The position numbers and the translations under genes are program-made. A model generated the notes under the pieces. It saw nothing but the letters and a program-made list of their open reading frames with translations. It made no database searches and had not been told where the DNA came from. A stretch of 64,000 nucleotides of DNA from Alphaproteobacteria bacterium. Lineage in GTDB: Bacteria > Pseudomonadota > Alphaproteobacteria > CALKHQ01. Location: NCBI GenBank assembly GCA_041396705.1, contig JAWKYB010000014.1, positions 1 to 64,000 on the forward strand, given 5' to 3'. Below are positions 17,567 to 26,079 of the stretch, piece after piece (within the stretch, counting starts at the first letter, position 1; every line of letters starts with the position of its first letter).

Positions 17567-19084
17567 TCAGCGTGTTTCGCCGTTTGCGCCCAGCCGGAAC
17601 ACATAGGCGTTGATCCGCAGGCTCTCCAGCCCATCGGTCATCGCAGCGACGACACCGCCGTCCGCGGTCGCCGCAACCTCGGCGAAATGCGCCAGCTCTG
17701 CCGGCTCGTCGTCCGCGACCATCCGCAGCTCGGTGCGCCAGACCTCGTTGCCGTCGTCGTCCCAATGCGCCACGAAGCCGCTGCCGCGCCGCATCGGCCT
17801 GGTTGTGAAGCCGGCGACGAACAGGCCGTCCTCGCCGTCGGGGGCGATCGCGCTGTACTGATCGAAGCCGGCGTTCCTGATCTCGTCGGTCATCGCCTCG
17901 GGTGCGGGCCGGACCGGGGCGTCGCGACGCCAAAGCTCGGCCGCCGCGGCGTCGAGCCAGGCGACGGTCCACTGCGGCGTCCCGGGCTGCGGGAAGTGCA
18001 AGAAGTGCAAAACGAAACCGTCGCCCAGCGGATGGATCGCGTAGGTGCGCTCGACCAGGTTGCACAGCGGCCCGCCTCCGACCGTGAGCCGCTGCAGGCC
18101 CACCAGCCGCTGGCCGTTGCCATCGCCATCGATGGCCAGGGTCCATAGCAGGTCATTCTGCGGTGCAGTGCCCGACATGTCCTCCACGCCGAGCAGCCTG
18201 ACGCCCCCGTCCGGCAGCGCCGTCATGGCGCCCACGAAGACCGTTGCGCCCTCACGGAACTGCTCGTCGGCCCCGGTCCAGACCCAACGTTGCGTGCCGT
18301 CGGCGTCGAATGCGGCGACCACGGGCAGGTCGTCGCGCTGGCCACCCACGAAATAGCCGCCCCGGCCGTCCGGTTCGATCGCGCGCGGCTCGAAACCGAG
18401 CGCCGATGTGCGCAACGCCCCGCCGTCGTCGCCGAAGACCTGCACGCCCGGGTCGCCGTTCGCGCCGAGGCCGTCGGCCAGCACGGCAATGCCACCGTCC
18501 ATGGCAGCCGCATCGCAGGCCGTACCCGGCGCGCTGCCCTCGACCACTGTCGCGCCATCCGCCGCATAGCGCCCCAGCCAGATGCTCTTTTCGCCGGCGA
18601 TCCAGTCGGTGCCGACGATGACGATGTCGTGGTCGCGCAAGTTCAGCGCGCTGCTCAGGATGCGCGCCGATCCGCCGCGCAGGACTCTGCCGTCCGACGC
18701 GAAGTGAAGCCGCCATGTGCACGGCGCCGCGCAGTCGAGCGCAGGCGTTTCAGCCGCGGCGGTCGAGGCGCCGGCCGACGCCCCGGACAGCCGTGCCAGC
18801 TCGTGTCGCACCTCCCAGGGCCGGAACGAGCCGATCGGCTGGCCGGTCGCCAGCAGCACCGCCACGCTCGAGTCCGGATGCTCGGCGACGATTCGGTCGA
18901 GCTCCGCCACCGCGCGGGCGTAAAGCACGCCCGCTTCGCCCGCCGGCACCTGCCGGGCCTGCGCGGCCAATGCGATGGCCTGAACCAGCAGGCGGTTCGC
19001 TTCGGCCTCATCCGCCCGCGCAGCCGCCGGCACGGCTGAGCCGAGCGCCAGAACCGCCAGCGCCATCCTCAGCCATGCGCGCAT
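17567..19084 (-). CDS. secreted protein of unknown function, probable beta-propeller
   Basis: 505 residues. A signal peptide (LRMALAVLALGSAVPAAARA) ends near residue 24. A short helical region (residues about 25-90) comes before repeated blades in which stretches such as GGGVVAAMTDG, DGRGGYFVGGQRDD and DGEDGLFVAGFTT alternate with WxW/WxxD strands, much like PQQ- or SBBP-type propellers. It has no catalytic signature. The ATG at 19084 places the signal peptide at the N-terminus and is preceded by GGAGACGGG. It is divergent from the PRC-barrel gene across a 281-bp gap that contains a palindrome. Confidence 0.7.
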   Translation of the reverse strand: MRAWLRMALAVLALGSAVPAAARADEAEANRLLVQAIALAAQARQVPAGEAGVLYARAVAELDRIVAEHPDSSVAVLLATGQPIGSFRPWEVRHELARLSGASAGASTAAAETPALDCAAPCTWRLHFASDGRVLRGGSARILSSALNLRDHDIVIVGTDWIAGEKSIWLGRYAADGATVVEGSAPGTACDAAAMDGGIAVLADGLGANGDPGVQVFGDDGGALRTSALGFEPRAIEPDGRGGYFVGGQRDDLPVVAAFDADGTQRWVWTGADEQFREGATVFVGAMTALPDGGVRLLGVEDMSGTAPQNDLLWTLAIDGDGNGQRLVGLQRLTVGGGPLCNLVERTYAIHPLGDGFVLHFLHFPQPGTPQWTVAWLDAAAAELWRRDAPVRPAPEAMTDEIRNAGFDQYSAIAPDGEDGLFVAGFTTRPMRRGSGFVAHWDDDGNEVWRTELRMVADDEPAELAHFAEVAATADGGVVAAMTDGLESLRINAYVFRLGANGETR

Positions 19085-19221
19085 CGCCCGTCTCCGTCCC
19101 TTTGCCTCAGCATCCCGCCGATCTTGGCCGGCCGGCCGCCTGCTGTCCACAACCTGCGGCGCACACTTGGTCCGTCCCACCGGGGTCACCATGCGAAGAG
19201 TAAACGAAATCCGACCCACGC

Positions 19222-19235
19222 CTAACCTAGGTTAG
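19222..19235. promoter_or_regulatory. 14-bp perfect palindrome CTAACCTAGGTTAG
   Basis: A perfect palindrome in the divergent gap between the secreted propeller-like gene and the PRC-barrel gene, about 130 nt from either start. Its symmetry and position suggest an operator shared by both genes; no regulator gene is adjacent. Confidence 0.4.
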
Positions 19236-19365
19236 AGACAGACCGGAACATTACTCGGCAATTCATGTTCAGGAAAATATTTATGGCCAATCTTGCAATC
19301 AACGCGGAACAAACAGCGCGCCTCTCCGTTGCTGACTCCATCGAAACCGCAGATGGAGATTCACG

Positions 19366-20055
19366 ATGCTGCTGCGATATCTTGGCATTTCAGCGATGGC
19401 GCTGACCGTGGGCATGGCCGCCGCCCACGCCGAAGACGCGGACGAGGCTTTGGAAACCTGTCGCGCCGCCCTCAACGACTACCAGTCCGAGCTGGCGGCC
19501 GATGGCATGGCGCCGGCGCCGCTGGCCCGCGGCGACATGCGGCTGCTGCGCGAGGCCGCGCTGGTGTTCGCACGCGCCGGCAACGAAGAGGGCTGCACCG
19601 ACGTTGTGGAAGGCATGCGCGAGCTCGCCGAGGAGCGGCAGGAGCAGATGGCGGAGGCGGCAGAGGAAACCGACGCCGATGCGCCGGAGGCGCGGCTGCA
19701 GGCAGCGGTGCCGGTGGCATCCACCCGCGTCAACTTGCGCGCCAGCGACATGATCGGCGCCGAGGTGGTCAACCCGCAGGGCGAGGACCTGGGCACGGTC
19801 GAGGACATCGTCGTCGCCCAGAACGGTGCCCGCTATCTGCTGATCTCGCGTGGCGGTGTGCTCGGCATCGGCGAGGACTGGGTCCCGGTCTCGATGGAGC
19901 GCGTGCGCGTGACCGAGGACGGCGAGACCTTCGTCATCGCTGTCGACCCGGAGCGCCTGGACGGCGCGCCGACCGACAGCGAAATCGACCTGGAGGACTC
20001 CGACGGCTGGACCGCCGATGTCGACGCATGGTGGGAGGCCAACATCGAGGGCTGA
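19366..20055 (+). CDS. periplasmic PRC-barrel domain protein
   Basis: 229 residues. The signal peptide (LGISAMALTVGMAAAHA) is cleaved near residue 22. A helical acidic region follows, and then a PRC-barrel domain (residues about 125-200: ASDMIGAEVVNPQGEDLGTV, with ISRGGVLGIGEDWVPV). The two cysteines at ETCRAAL and EGCTDVV may form a disulfide. PRC barrels occur in RimM, photosynthetic reaction-centre H subunits and many envelope proteins; the function here is unknown. A GGAG ribosome site precedes the ATG. A strong hairpin at 20117-20143 probably ends transcription. Confidence 0.82.
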   Translation: MLLRYLGISAMALTVGMAAAHAEDADEALETCRAALNDYQSELAADGMAPAPLARGDMRLLREAALVFARAGNEEGCTDVVEGMRELAEERQEQMAEAAEETDADAPEARLQAAVPVASTRVNLRASDMIGAEVVNPQGEDLGTVEDIVVAQNGARYLLISRGGVLGIGEDWVPVSMERVRVTEDGETFVIAVDPERLDGAPTDSEIDLEDSDGWTADVDAWWEANIEG

Positions 20056-20116
20056 CGCCCGCACATCGGTTTGGTCAATCCGGCAACGAACTGGCTCCGC
20101 CGGATTGTCCAGCGAC

Positions 20117-20143
20117 GGGGCCCGGACACATAGTCCGGGCCCC
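20117..20143. terminator. strong stem-loop between convergent genes
   Basis: An 11-bp perfect stem GGGGCCCGGAC / GTCCGGGCCCC with loop ACATA lies between the PRC-barrel gene (+) and mnmA (-). There is no T-run on either side, so it may act as a bidirectional barrier or 3'-end stabiliser rather than a canonical intrinsic terminator. Confidence 0.6.
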
Positions 20144-20213
20144 TGGCTGCTCTGCAGCCCCGACCCAAAGCACGGCACCCGGCAAACGCGGGCGGTGCGT
20201 GTCGCCGAAACCG

Positions 20214-21398
20214 CTAGTCGACCGGCATGCCGGTTGCGGCAACGCAGTCCGCGCCGACGATCCAGCCGCCGCCAAGCACGCGCCCCCCGTCTTCAGCGTC
20301 ATAGAAGACGCAGGCCTGCCCGGGCGAGACGCCGAATTGCGGCGCATCGAGACGGACGCGGACCGGCGCACCCTCCGCGCAGTCCATTCGTGCCGGGACC
20401 GGCGGCGTGGTCGAGCGCAGCCTGACCCGGACACGCTGGCCATCGACCGGCCCGTCGCCGTCTCCCAGCCAGTTGATCGCGGCCAGCGTGACGCGGTCGC
20501 GCGCCAGTGCCGCGCGCGGACCGACCACGACGCGCCGGGTCTGCGGCTCCAGCCGGACCACATAGAGCGGTGCGCTGGCATCGCCGTCGACGCCGCCGAC
20601 GCCGATGCCGCGGCGCTGGCCGATGGTGTAGCCGACGATGCCGTCGTGGCGCCCGAGCACGCGACCGTCGACATGGACGATCTCGCCGCCGCCGGATGCC
20701 TGCGGCCGCAGCTTGCGCACCACGTCGGCATAGCGCCCGTTCGGCACGAAACAGATGTCCTGGCTGTCCGGCTTGGCCGCGACCGGCAGGGCGAAGCGCG
20801 CGGCCAGCGAGCGGGTCTCGCGCTTCGGCAGGTCGCCAAGCGGGAAGCGAAGGAAGTCGAGCTGCCGGCGCGTGGTCGCGAACAGGAAATAGCTCTGGTC
20901 GCGATCCATGTCGGCCGCGCGGTGCAGCTCGGCACCGTCGCGGCCTACGACCCTGCGCACATAGTGGCCGGTGGCCATGGCGTCGGCGCCGAGATCGCGG
21001 GCGGTCGACAGCAGGTCGGCGAACTTGACGGTCTGGTTGCAGCGCACGCACGGAATCGGCGTCTCGCCGCGCAGATAGGCGTCGGCGAACTCGTCGATCA
21101 CCGCGGAGCGGAACCGGCTTTCATAGTCCAGCACATAATGCGGAATGCCGAGGCGGTCGGCGACCCGGCGCGCGTCGTGGATGTCCTGGCCGGCGCAGCA
21201 GGCGCCCTTGCGCGATGCGGTCGCCGCGCCGTGGTCGTAAAGCTGCAGGGTGACGCCGACCACGTCATAGCCGGCCTCGGCCAGCAGCGCGGCGGTGACG
21301 GAGCTGTCGACGCCGCCCGACATCGCCACCACCACGCGCGTCTCCGCTGGCGCCTTGTGGCCGATGACCGGGGCTAGGATCTGTGCCGCTGCCTCCAT
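20214..21398 (-). CDS. mnmA: tRNA-specific 2-thiouridylase MnmA
   Basis: 394 residues. The enzyme adenylates and thiolates U34 of tRNA-Lys, -Glu and -Gln. The PP-loop AMSGGVDSSVTAALL lies near residues 24-38, the two catalytic cysteines are in PCVRCNQTVKF and QDICFVPNG, and the nucleotide-interacting MDRDQSYFL and C-terminal barrel domains follow. Length fits the family (about 360-400). It is the last gene of a co-directional cluster that includes cysE and a cysteine desulfurase, the enzyme type that supplies persulfide sulfur to MnmA. That linkage supports a sulfur-relay role. Confidence 0.97.
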   Translation of the reverse strand: MEAAAQILAPVIGHKAPAETRVVVAMSGGVDSSVTAALLAEAGYDVVGVTLQLYDHGAATASRKGACCAGQDIHDARRVADRLGIPHYVLDYESRFRSAVIDEFADAYLRGETPIPCVRCNQTVKFADLLSTARDLGADAMATGHYVRRVVGRDGAELHRAADMDRDQSYFLFATTRRQLDFLRFPLGDLPKRETRSLAARFALPVAAKPDSQDICFVPNGRYADVVRKLRPQASGGGEIVHVDGRVLGRHDGIVGYTIGQRRGIGVGGVDGDASAPLYVVRLEPQTRRVVVGPRAALARDRVTLAAINWLGDGDGPVDGQRVRVRLRSTTPPVPARMDCAEGAPVRVRLDAPQFGVSPGQACVFYDAEDGGRVLGGGWIVGADCVAATGMPVD

Positions 21399-21443
21399 GG
21401 CTCGGAGATATAGGCCATCGCACCGAAACGGGAAATCCGCCAG

Positions 21444-22847
21444 CTAGGCGCCCCGCAGCAGCGCCGCCAGCCGGTCCAGCGGGCGCTGGTCGCGCAGGGC
21501 GTTGATCGGCGTGCTGAAATGGCCGCGCTTGCCGACGAACATGTTGGCCTCGGGCACGCACCAGCGCTCCGCCGTCGCGGCGCCGCTGGCATAGGGCGTC
21601 ACCGCATCCTCGGTGCCGAGGACCATGACGATGTTGCCGCCGCCCATCGGCGGGGTGCGCACGGGATCGGTCAGCGGCCGCAGCGGCGCCAGCAGCGGCA
21701 GGGTCCAGCCGGCCGCCGTCAGCGCACGGTCGAGCCCCAGCCCGCGGGCGAGCGCACTGTCGAACGTCAGCCGGTCGAGACGCTCGGCCGTGGTCAGCAG
21801 CAGCATGGCGTCGGCCTGCTGCGCCTTCGGCCAGTCGGCGCTGGCGCTGGCGGCGACCTGGGCGGCGAGCGCGCCGAGGCTGACTCCGGCGAGCGCCACC
21901 GGACCGGCGCTGGTTCGTCGCGCCCATGCCGTCAGCGCCGCGATCTCCAGCGCCTGGGCGCGGAACAGCGTGATCGGTCCCAGCGGAGCGGTGCCGAAGA
22001 ACGGCTCGCCCGACCACCAGCCGGGCAGCCGGCGCACCCCGTGCCAGGGCGAGCACAGCTCGACGACCCGCATGCCGCGGTCGAGAAAAGCCGCGAAGTC
22101 GTCCAGCGGGTCGCACCACAGGTCGGTCTCCATGCCGACGCCGGAGCCGTAGATCACCGTCGGCGGATCGGTCACGCCCACCGGCGCGCGGACCCGCACG
22201 GTGTAGCTGTCGCCGAGCACCGGCGAGCGCAGGCGCAGCCAGCAGTCCTCGCGCGTCGCGCTGACCCGGATCGTGTGCGACGCCTCGATCGCATCGCCGT
22301 CCGGCGGTGCGAACCAGGCGGCCGTTTCGCGCGCCGCATCGCCGATCTCGCCGTGCACCTCGTCCGGCGTCTTGACGTGCAGACGCAGCGGCGGCGGCTT
22401 GCCGAAGGCGCGCAGGTGCCAGAACGACACCCGGCTGTTCATGTAGCGATCGGTCGCCGCGATGCGCCGGGACTCCTCCGCCTGCAGCCGCTCCGCCGCC
22501 GGTGCATCGCAGCTCCAGAACAGTGCGTTGCGGGCCTCGATCGCCGCCTGGGCGGCCGCGCGTGCCTCGCGCACCTTGGCCAGCGCCTGCTCGGTGCGCC
22601 CGCGCAGCCAGCCGGGAATCGGCATCGGCACGGCATGCGCAAGCCTGGCGACGTCGCCGTCGGCAAGGTCGGCCGCGGCCCAGACGCGCGACAGCGGGAA
22701 CAGGAAGCGGACCACGCCGGCCAGGGCCGGCCGGTCGATCCACCACCCGGTCGCGAGCCAACCGAGCGAGCCCTGCAGCCCTCGCATGCCCGCCCAGCGG
22801 CCGGCCGGCCGCTGCGAACCGTCATCCCCCAGCGCTTCGTCCGTCAT
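21444..22847 (-). CDS. alpha/beta-hydrolase family protein
   Basis: 467 residues, large for a simple hydrolase. The N-terminal about 190 residues are helical and unassigned. The hydrolase core follows, with TVIYGSGVGME (oxyanion region), the nucleophile elbow GVSLGALAAQ, a likely acid in LGTEDAVTP and a His in KRGHFSTPIN. It resembles the abhydrolase group around DUF2048/ABHD18; the substrate is unknown. The start ATG overlaps the stop of tenA (ATGA), so the two are translationally coupled. mnmA follows 45 nt later. Confidence 0.75.
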   Translation of the reverse strand: MTDEALGDDGSQRPAGRWAGMRGLQGSLGWLATGWWIDRPALAGVVRFLFPLSRVWAAADLADGDVARLAHAVPMPIPGWLRGRTEQALAKVREARAAAQAAIEARNALFWSCDAPAAERLQAEESRRIAATDRYMNSRVSFWHLRAFGKPPPLRLHVKTPDEVHGEIGDAARETAAWFAPPDGDAIEASHTIRVSATREDCWLRLRSPVLGDSYTVRVRAPVGVTDPPTVIYGSGVGMETDLWCDPLDDFAAFLDRGMRVVELCSPWHGVRRLPGWWSGEPFFGTAPLGPITLFRAQALEIAALTAWARRTSAGPVALAGVSLGALAAQVAASASADWPKAQQADAMLLLTTAERLDRLTFDSALARGLGLDRALTAAGWTLPLLAPLRPLTDPVRTPPMGGGNIVMVLGTEDAVTPYASGAATAERWCVPEANMFVGKRGHFSTPINALRDQRPLDRLAALLRGA

Positions 22848-23536
22848 GGCTCACGGTCCGGCGCCATCGCGCCGATGTCAAAGCCCATCTGCCAGAAGGC
22901 GGCCTCCAGCCGGGTCGCCGTGCCGAAAATCGTCCTCAGGCCGGCATGGCGCGCCTCGGCGCCGCGGCGCACGGCCAGGTCGTCGATCAGCGCGCTCTCG
23001 GCCGCGGCGACCGCCTGGAACTCGGCGCCGCCATACATCTAGATCCATGGGCGGTAGGGATTGCCGTCGCGCCGGGTCGCCGGGTCGGCCAGCAACCGCG
23101 CCCCGATCTCGGCATAGCCCAGCATGCACGGTGCCAACGCCACATGCATGTCGAGCAGATCGCCGGCGAGGCCGGTGTCGAGGACATAGCGGGTATAGGC
23201 GACCGTGTGCGGGTGCTCGGGCGCCGACGCCATCGCCGCCTCGTCGATGCCCCAGCCGGCGCAGAAGGCGACGTGCAGCGCCATCTCGGTGTTGAGGATG
23301 GCGTCGAGGCCGGCCGCCGCCTGGCGCATATCGGCGAGCCGGTCCGCCTTGTAGGCGGCGAGCGCATAGGCGCGGGCGAACTGGATCAGGAACAGGTAGT
23401 CCTGGACCAGATAGGCGCGGAACACCCGCTCGGGCAGCGAACCGTCGGCCAGGCCACGGACGAAGGCGTGTTCGACATAGGCTTTCCAGTCGGCCGCGCA
23501 GTCCGCCTTCAGTCGCGCGAACAGGCTGCCGGTCAC
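22844..23536 (-). pseudogene. tenA: TenA-family thiaminase II / aminopyrimidine aminohydrolase, with internal amber codon
   Basis: The 230-codon reading frame matches TenA, which hydrolyses aminopyrimidine breakdown products of thiamine for salvage. The active-site Cys and Tyr lie in APCMLGYAEIG, and the C-terminal catalytic Glu region is RLEAAFWQMGF. An in-frame TAG at codon 166 (23039-23041) falls between NPYRPWI and MYGGAEFQAV, where relatives have a sense codon. Both sides are well conserved and in the same frame, so this is one point change, a recent nonsense mutation or a sequencing error. The start is GTG, 11 nt after the ferredoxin stop. Its own stop overlaps the hydrolase start. Confidence 0.85.
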
Positions 23537-23547
23537 GACCCGGCCGG

Positions 23548-23877
23548 TCAGTCGAGCAGGTTGCGCACGGCGTCCGGCAGCCGGACGGTGAGCCCGTCGA
23601 GCGCCTCGGTCATGATCAACTGGCAGCCGAGGCGCGAGGTGGCGGTCAGGCCAAAGGCGAGGTCGAGCATGTCCTCCTCGTCCTCCGACGCCTCGTTGAG
23701 CTTGCCGTACCAGGCCGGGTCGACGATCACGTGGCAGGTCGAGCAGGCGAGCGAACCTTCGCAGGCGCCCTCGATGTCGATGCCGTGGCGGTGCGCGATC
23801 TCCAACACGGACAGGCCCAGCGGGGCATCGACTTCGCGCCGCGTGCCGTCCGGTTCGATGAACGTCATCCTGGGCAT
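23548..23877 (-). CDS. 2Fe-2S ferredoxin, adrenodoxin type
   Basis: About 109 residues. The cluster ligands follow the adrenodoxin-type pattern CEGSLACSTC (C-x5-C-x2-C) with the fourth Cys in LGCQLIM. The acidic helix EASEDEEDMLDL, which docks partners in this family, is present. Such ferredoxins (Fdx of the isc operon) donate electrons during Fe-S cluster assembly, in line with the adjacent cysteine desulfurase. The ATG at 23877 is preferred; a second ATG three codons later is possible. Ribosome-site evidence is weak. Confidence 0.9.
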   Translation of the reverse strand: MPRMTFIEPDGTRREVDAPLGLSVLEIAHRHGIDIEGACEGSLACSTCHVIVDPAWYGKLNEASEDEEDMLDLAFGLTATSRLGCQLIMTEALDGLTVRLPDAVRNLLD

Positions 23878-23974
23878 GGCTGAGGGTCCGGGTCCGAGGT
23901 GGAGAAGGCCGGCGTGGTCCGGCATTGCGTTTCAGAAAGGCGGTGTATGGGAGAGCGCCCGGCGTCCTGTCAAG

Positions 23975-25093
23975 TCATGCCGCCCGCCGCGCACGCCGCG
24001 CGGCGGCCAGCCATGCGTCGGCGAACCGCGCCATGTCGTCCGGCCCGGTCGCCCAGCCGCCGCTGACCCGGATCGCGCAGCGCGCGACGTCGGCCGGCAG
24101 TCCCATGGCCTGCAACACATGGCTGCGGCCGATCTTGCCGGACGAGCAGGCGGACCCCGCGCCCACGGCGAAACCCGCCAGGTCCAGCGCCATGATGGCG
24201 GTTTCCGCCGCGAAGCCGGGCATCGCCAGGCAGCTGACGCCGGCAACCCGTGCGGACCCGGCGCCGATTACCCGCACCTGCGGTTCGGCCGCGACGAGCG
24301 CGCCCTCCATCGCATCGCGCCAGGCCGCCAGCCGCTCTTGCTGGGCAGCGTCGCGCAGCGCAGCCTCGATCGCCGCGGCGAAGCCGGCGATGCCCGCGGC
24401 ATTCAGGGTGCCAGCCCGGCGCCCGCCCTCCTGCCCGCCGCCGAGCGTGTGCGGCGGCGGCGCCACGCCCTCGGCCAGCACCAGCGCACCGACGCCCTGC
24501 GGGCCGCCGATCTTGTGCGCGGACAGCGAGACCATGTCCGCCCCCAGCGCGGCCATGTCGACCGGCATCCGGCCAAGCGCCTGGACGGCATCGCAGTGCA
24601 GCAGCGCGCCGTACGCCCGGCAGATCGCGGCCGCCTCGGCCACCGGCTGGATCACCCCGGTCTCGTTGTTGACCAGCATCAGCGAGACCAGCGCCGGCCC
24701 GTCCGCGGCAGCCAGCGCCCGTTCCAGCGCCGCCAGGTCGACGACCCCGTCGGGGTCTGCCGCCACCGACACGCCAGCCGACTCCGATGCCGGCTGGAGC
24801 ACGGAATCATGCTCGATCGCCGAGACGATCGCCCGTCGCTCCCGGCCGAAGCCGAGGGCGAGGTTGTTGGCCTCGGTCGCACCGGCAGTGAAGACCACCC
24901 CGCCGGGACGGGCGCCGACCGCGTCCGCAACGCTGTCGCGCGCCCGGTCGACCAGAGCCCGCAGCCGCCGCCCTTCCGCATGAACCGACGAGGCGTTGCC
25001 GGCCATGGCCATCGCCTCGGCCATGGCGGCCTCAGCCTCGGGCCGCAGCGGCGCCGATGCGTTGTAGTCGAGATAGGTCCGGCTCGTCGTCAT
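23975..25093 (-). CDS. cysteine desulfurase (NifS/IscS family, class V aminotransferase)
   Basis: 372 residues of a PLP enzyme that removes sulfur from cysteine to give alanine and an enzyme persulfide. The N-terminal LDYNASAP, the His of SAIEHDSV, the PLP-binding Lys of LSAHKIGGPQG and the catalytic Cys of GSACSSGKI are all visible. The short loop around that Cys resembles the IscS/NifS type. It lies 35 nt downstream of cysE and upstream of the ferredoxin, tenA and mnmA, a layout that joins cysteine supply, sulfur release and tRNA thiolation. Scaffold genes (iscU, iscA) are not in the window. Confidence 0.94.
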   Translation of the reverse strand: MTTSRTYLDYNASAPLRPEAEAAMAEAMAMAGNASSVHAEGRRLRALVDRARDSVADAVGARPGGVVFTAGATEANNLALGFGRERRAIVSAIEHDSVLQPASESAGVSVAADPDGVVDLAALERALAAADGPALVSLMLVNNETGVIQPVAEAAAICRAYGALLHCDAVQALGRMPVDMAALGADMVSLSAHKIGGPQGVGALVLAEGVAPPPHTLGGGQEGGRRAGTLNAAGIAGFAAAIEAALRDAAQQERLAAWRDAMEGALVAAEPQVRVIGAGSARVAGVSCLAMPGFAAETAIMALDLAGFAVGAGSACSSGKIGRSHVLQAMGLPADVARCAIRVSGGWATGPDDMARFADAWLAAARRARRAA

Positions 25094-25128
25094 CCGGCCG
25101 CGTCATCCGTTCGGCGGCCCGGCCGGGC

Positions 25129-25872
25129 TCAACAGGGCGGCACCTTCGCGGCCGCCTCGCCGTCCTGGCCGGACGCGCCGGACATCGGCACCCGGTCGCG
25201 CGCCGCATGTTCCAGTTCCTGCACCCGCGCCGACAGGGCCGTCACCTGGTCCATCAGGCCCTGGATCGCCCGCGCCGCCGGGTCGGGCAGGTCGCCGAGC
25301 GGAGTGCCGTAGGGCGCGAAGCTGTCCTTGCAGGCCTTTTCGCGCACCACCGCCCGCGCCGGGATCCCGACCATGGTGGTGCCCGGCGCGACGTCCTTGG
25401 TGACGACCGCGTTGGCCCCGATCCGCGCATTCTCGCCGACGACGATCGGCCCCAAGATCTGGGCGCCGGAGCCGACGATCACGCCGTCGCCCAGCGTCGG
25501 GTGGCGCTTGACGCCGCGCTGGCTGGCACTGTCGACCGACGGCGCCACGCCGCCGAGCGTCACGCCGTGGTAGAGGGTGACGTCCTCGCCGATTTCCGCT
25601 GTCTCGCCGATCACCACGCCCATACCGTGGTCGATGAACAGGCCGCGGCCGATGGTGGCGCCAGGGTGTATCTCGATGCCGGTCAACCAGCGGCCGAGCG
25701 CAGAAATGTACCGGCCGAGAAAGAAGAAGCGCGCGCGCCAGCAGGCATTGGCCATGCGATAGAACGCAAGCGCATGCAGGCTGGGATAGCAGAACAGGAT
25801 GGTTAACGTGGAGCGGGCCGCGGGATCGCGGCTGCGGATGGCACGGATGTCTTCGCGCAGGCGTCTGAACAT
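25129..25872 (-). CDS. cysE: serine O-acetyltransferase
   Basis: 247 residues. It acetylates L-serine with acetyl-CoA, the committed step to cysteine. The N-terminal helical part (REDIRAIRSRDPAARSTLTI) is followed by a left-handed beta-helix of hexapeptide repeats (HPGATIGRGLFIDHGMGVVI, VIVGSGAQILGPIVVG). This is the short EpsC-like form. The ATG at 25872 follows GGAGG and gives the usual start; the frame is open about 23 codons further without homologous sequence. First gene of the sulfur cluster. An inverted repeat lies 42-57 nt upstream. Confidence 0.94.
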   Translation of the reverse strand: MFRRLREDIRAIRSRDPAARSTLTILFCYPSLHALAFYRMANACWRARFFFLGRYISALGRWLTGIEIHPGATIGRGLFIDHGMGVVIGETAEIGEDVTLYHGVTLGGVAPSVDSASQRGVKRHPTLGDGVIVGSGAQILGPIVVGENARIGANAVVTKDVAPGTTMVGIPARAVVREKACKDSFAPYGTPLGDLPDPAARAIQGLMDQVTALSARVQELEHAARDRVPMSGASGQDGEAAAKVPPC

Positions 25873-25913
25873 TTCCGGCCTCCTCCGGCCACCGCGGCGC
25901 GCGTCACACTTGC

Positions 25914-25929
25914 ATTTCGTTTGCGAAAT
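25914..25929. promoter_or_regulatory. inverted repeat ATTTCG-N4-CGAAAT upstream of cysE
   Basis: A perfect 6-4-6 inverted repeat between the likely cysE promoter region (AT-rich around 25955-25965) and its start codon. Its position in the 5' leader is compatible with an operator for cysteine- or Fe-S-responsive control; the regulator is not identified. Confidence 0.35.
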
Positions 25930-26079
25930 CGAGTAGGACACGCCGCTCGATACGCACCATATAAGGTCTCGTCACGGCGGATCAACAGCCCTCCGCCGCA
26001 CCTCGGACGGGCCTGATGGCAGCCATTCGCGGCCGGGGTGTGCGTGGCAGACCATCAGGGGTGGGGGATCGAAGTCGAC

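Noticed and set aside
20117..20143. Stem-loop as riboswitch or attachment site
   Set aside because: It is a simple 11-bp hairpin between two converging genes, best explained as a transcription barrier.
16090..23041. TAG codons inside phoD and tenA as a sign of amber recoding
   Set aside because: TAG ends intact genes here (for example the SDR gene at 7115-7117, the DUF4166 gene at 5647-5649 and the FAD oxidoreductase gene at 15405-15407), so it is used as an ordinary stop codon.
25873..25941. Cys-containing stretch (KCKC) in frame before cysE as a cysteine attenuator peptide
   Set aside because: The frame runs into cysE without a stop and no terminator hairpin follows, so an attenuator is not supported.
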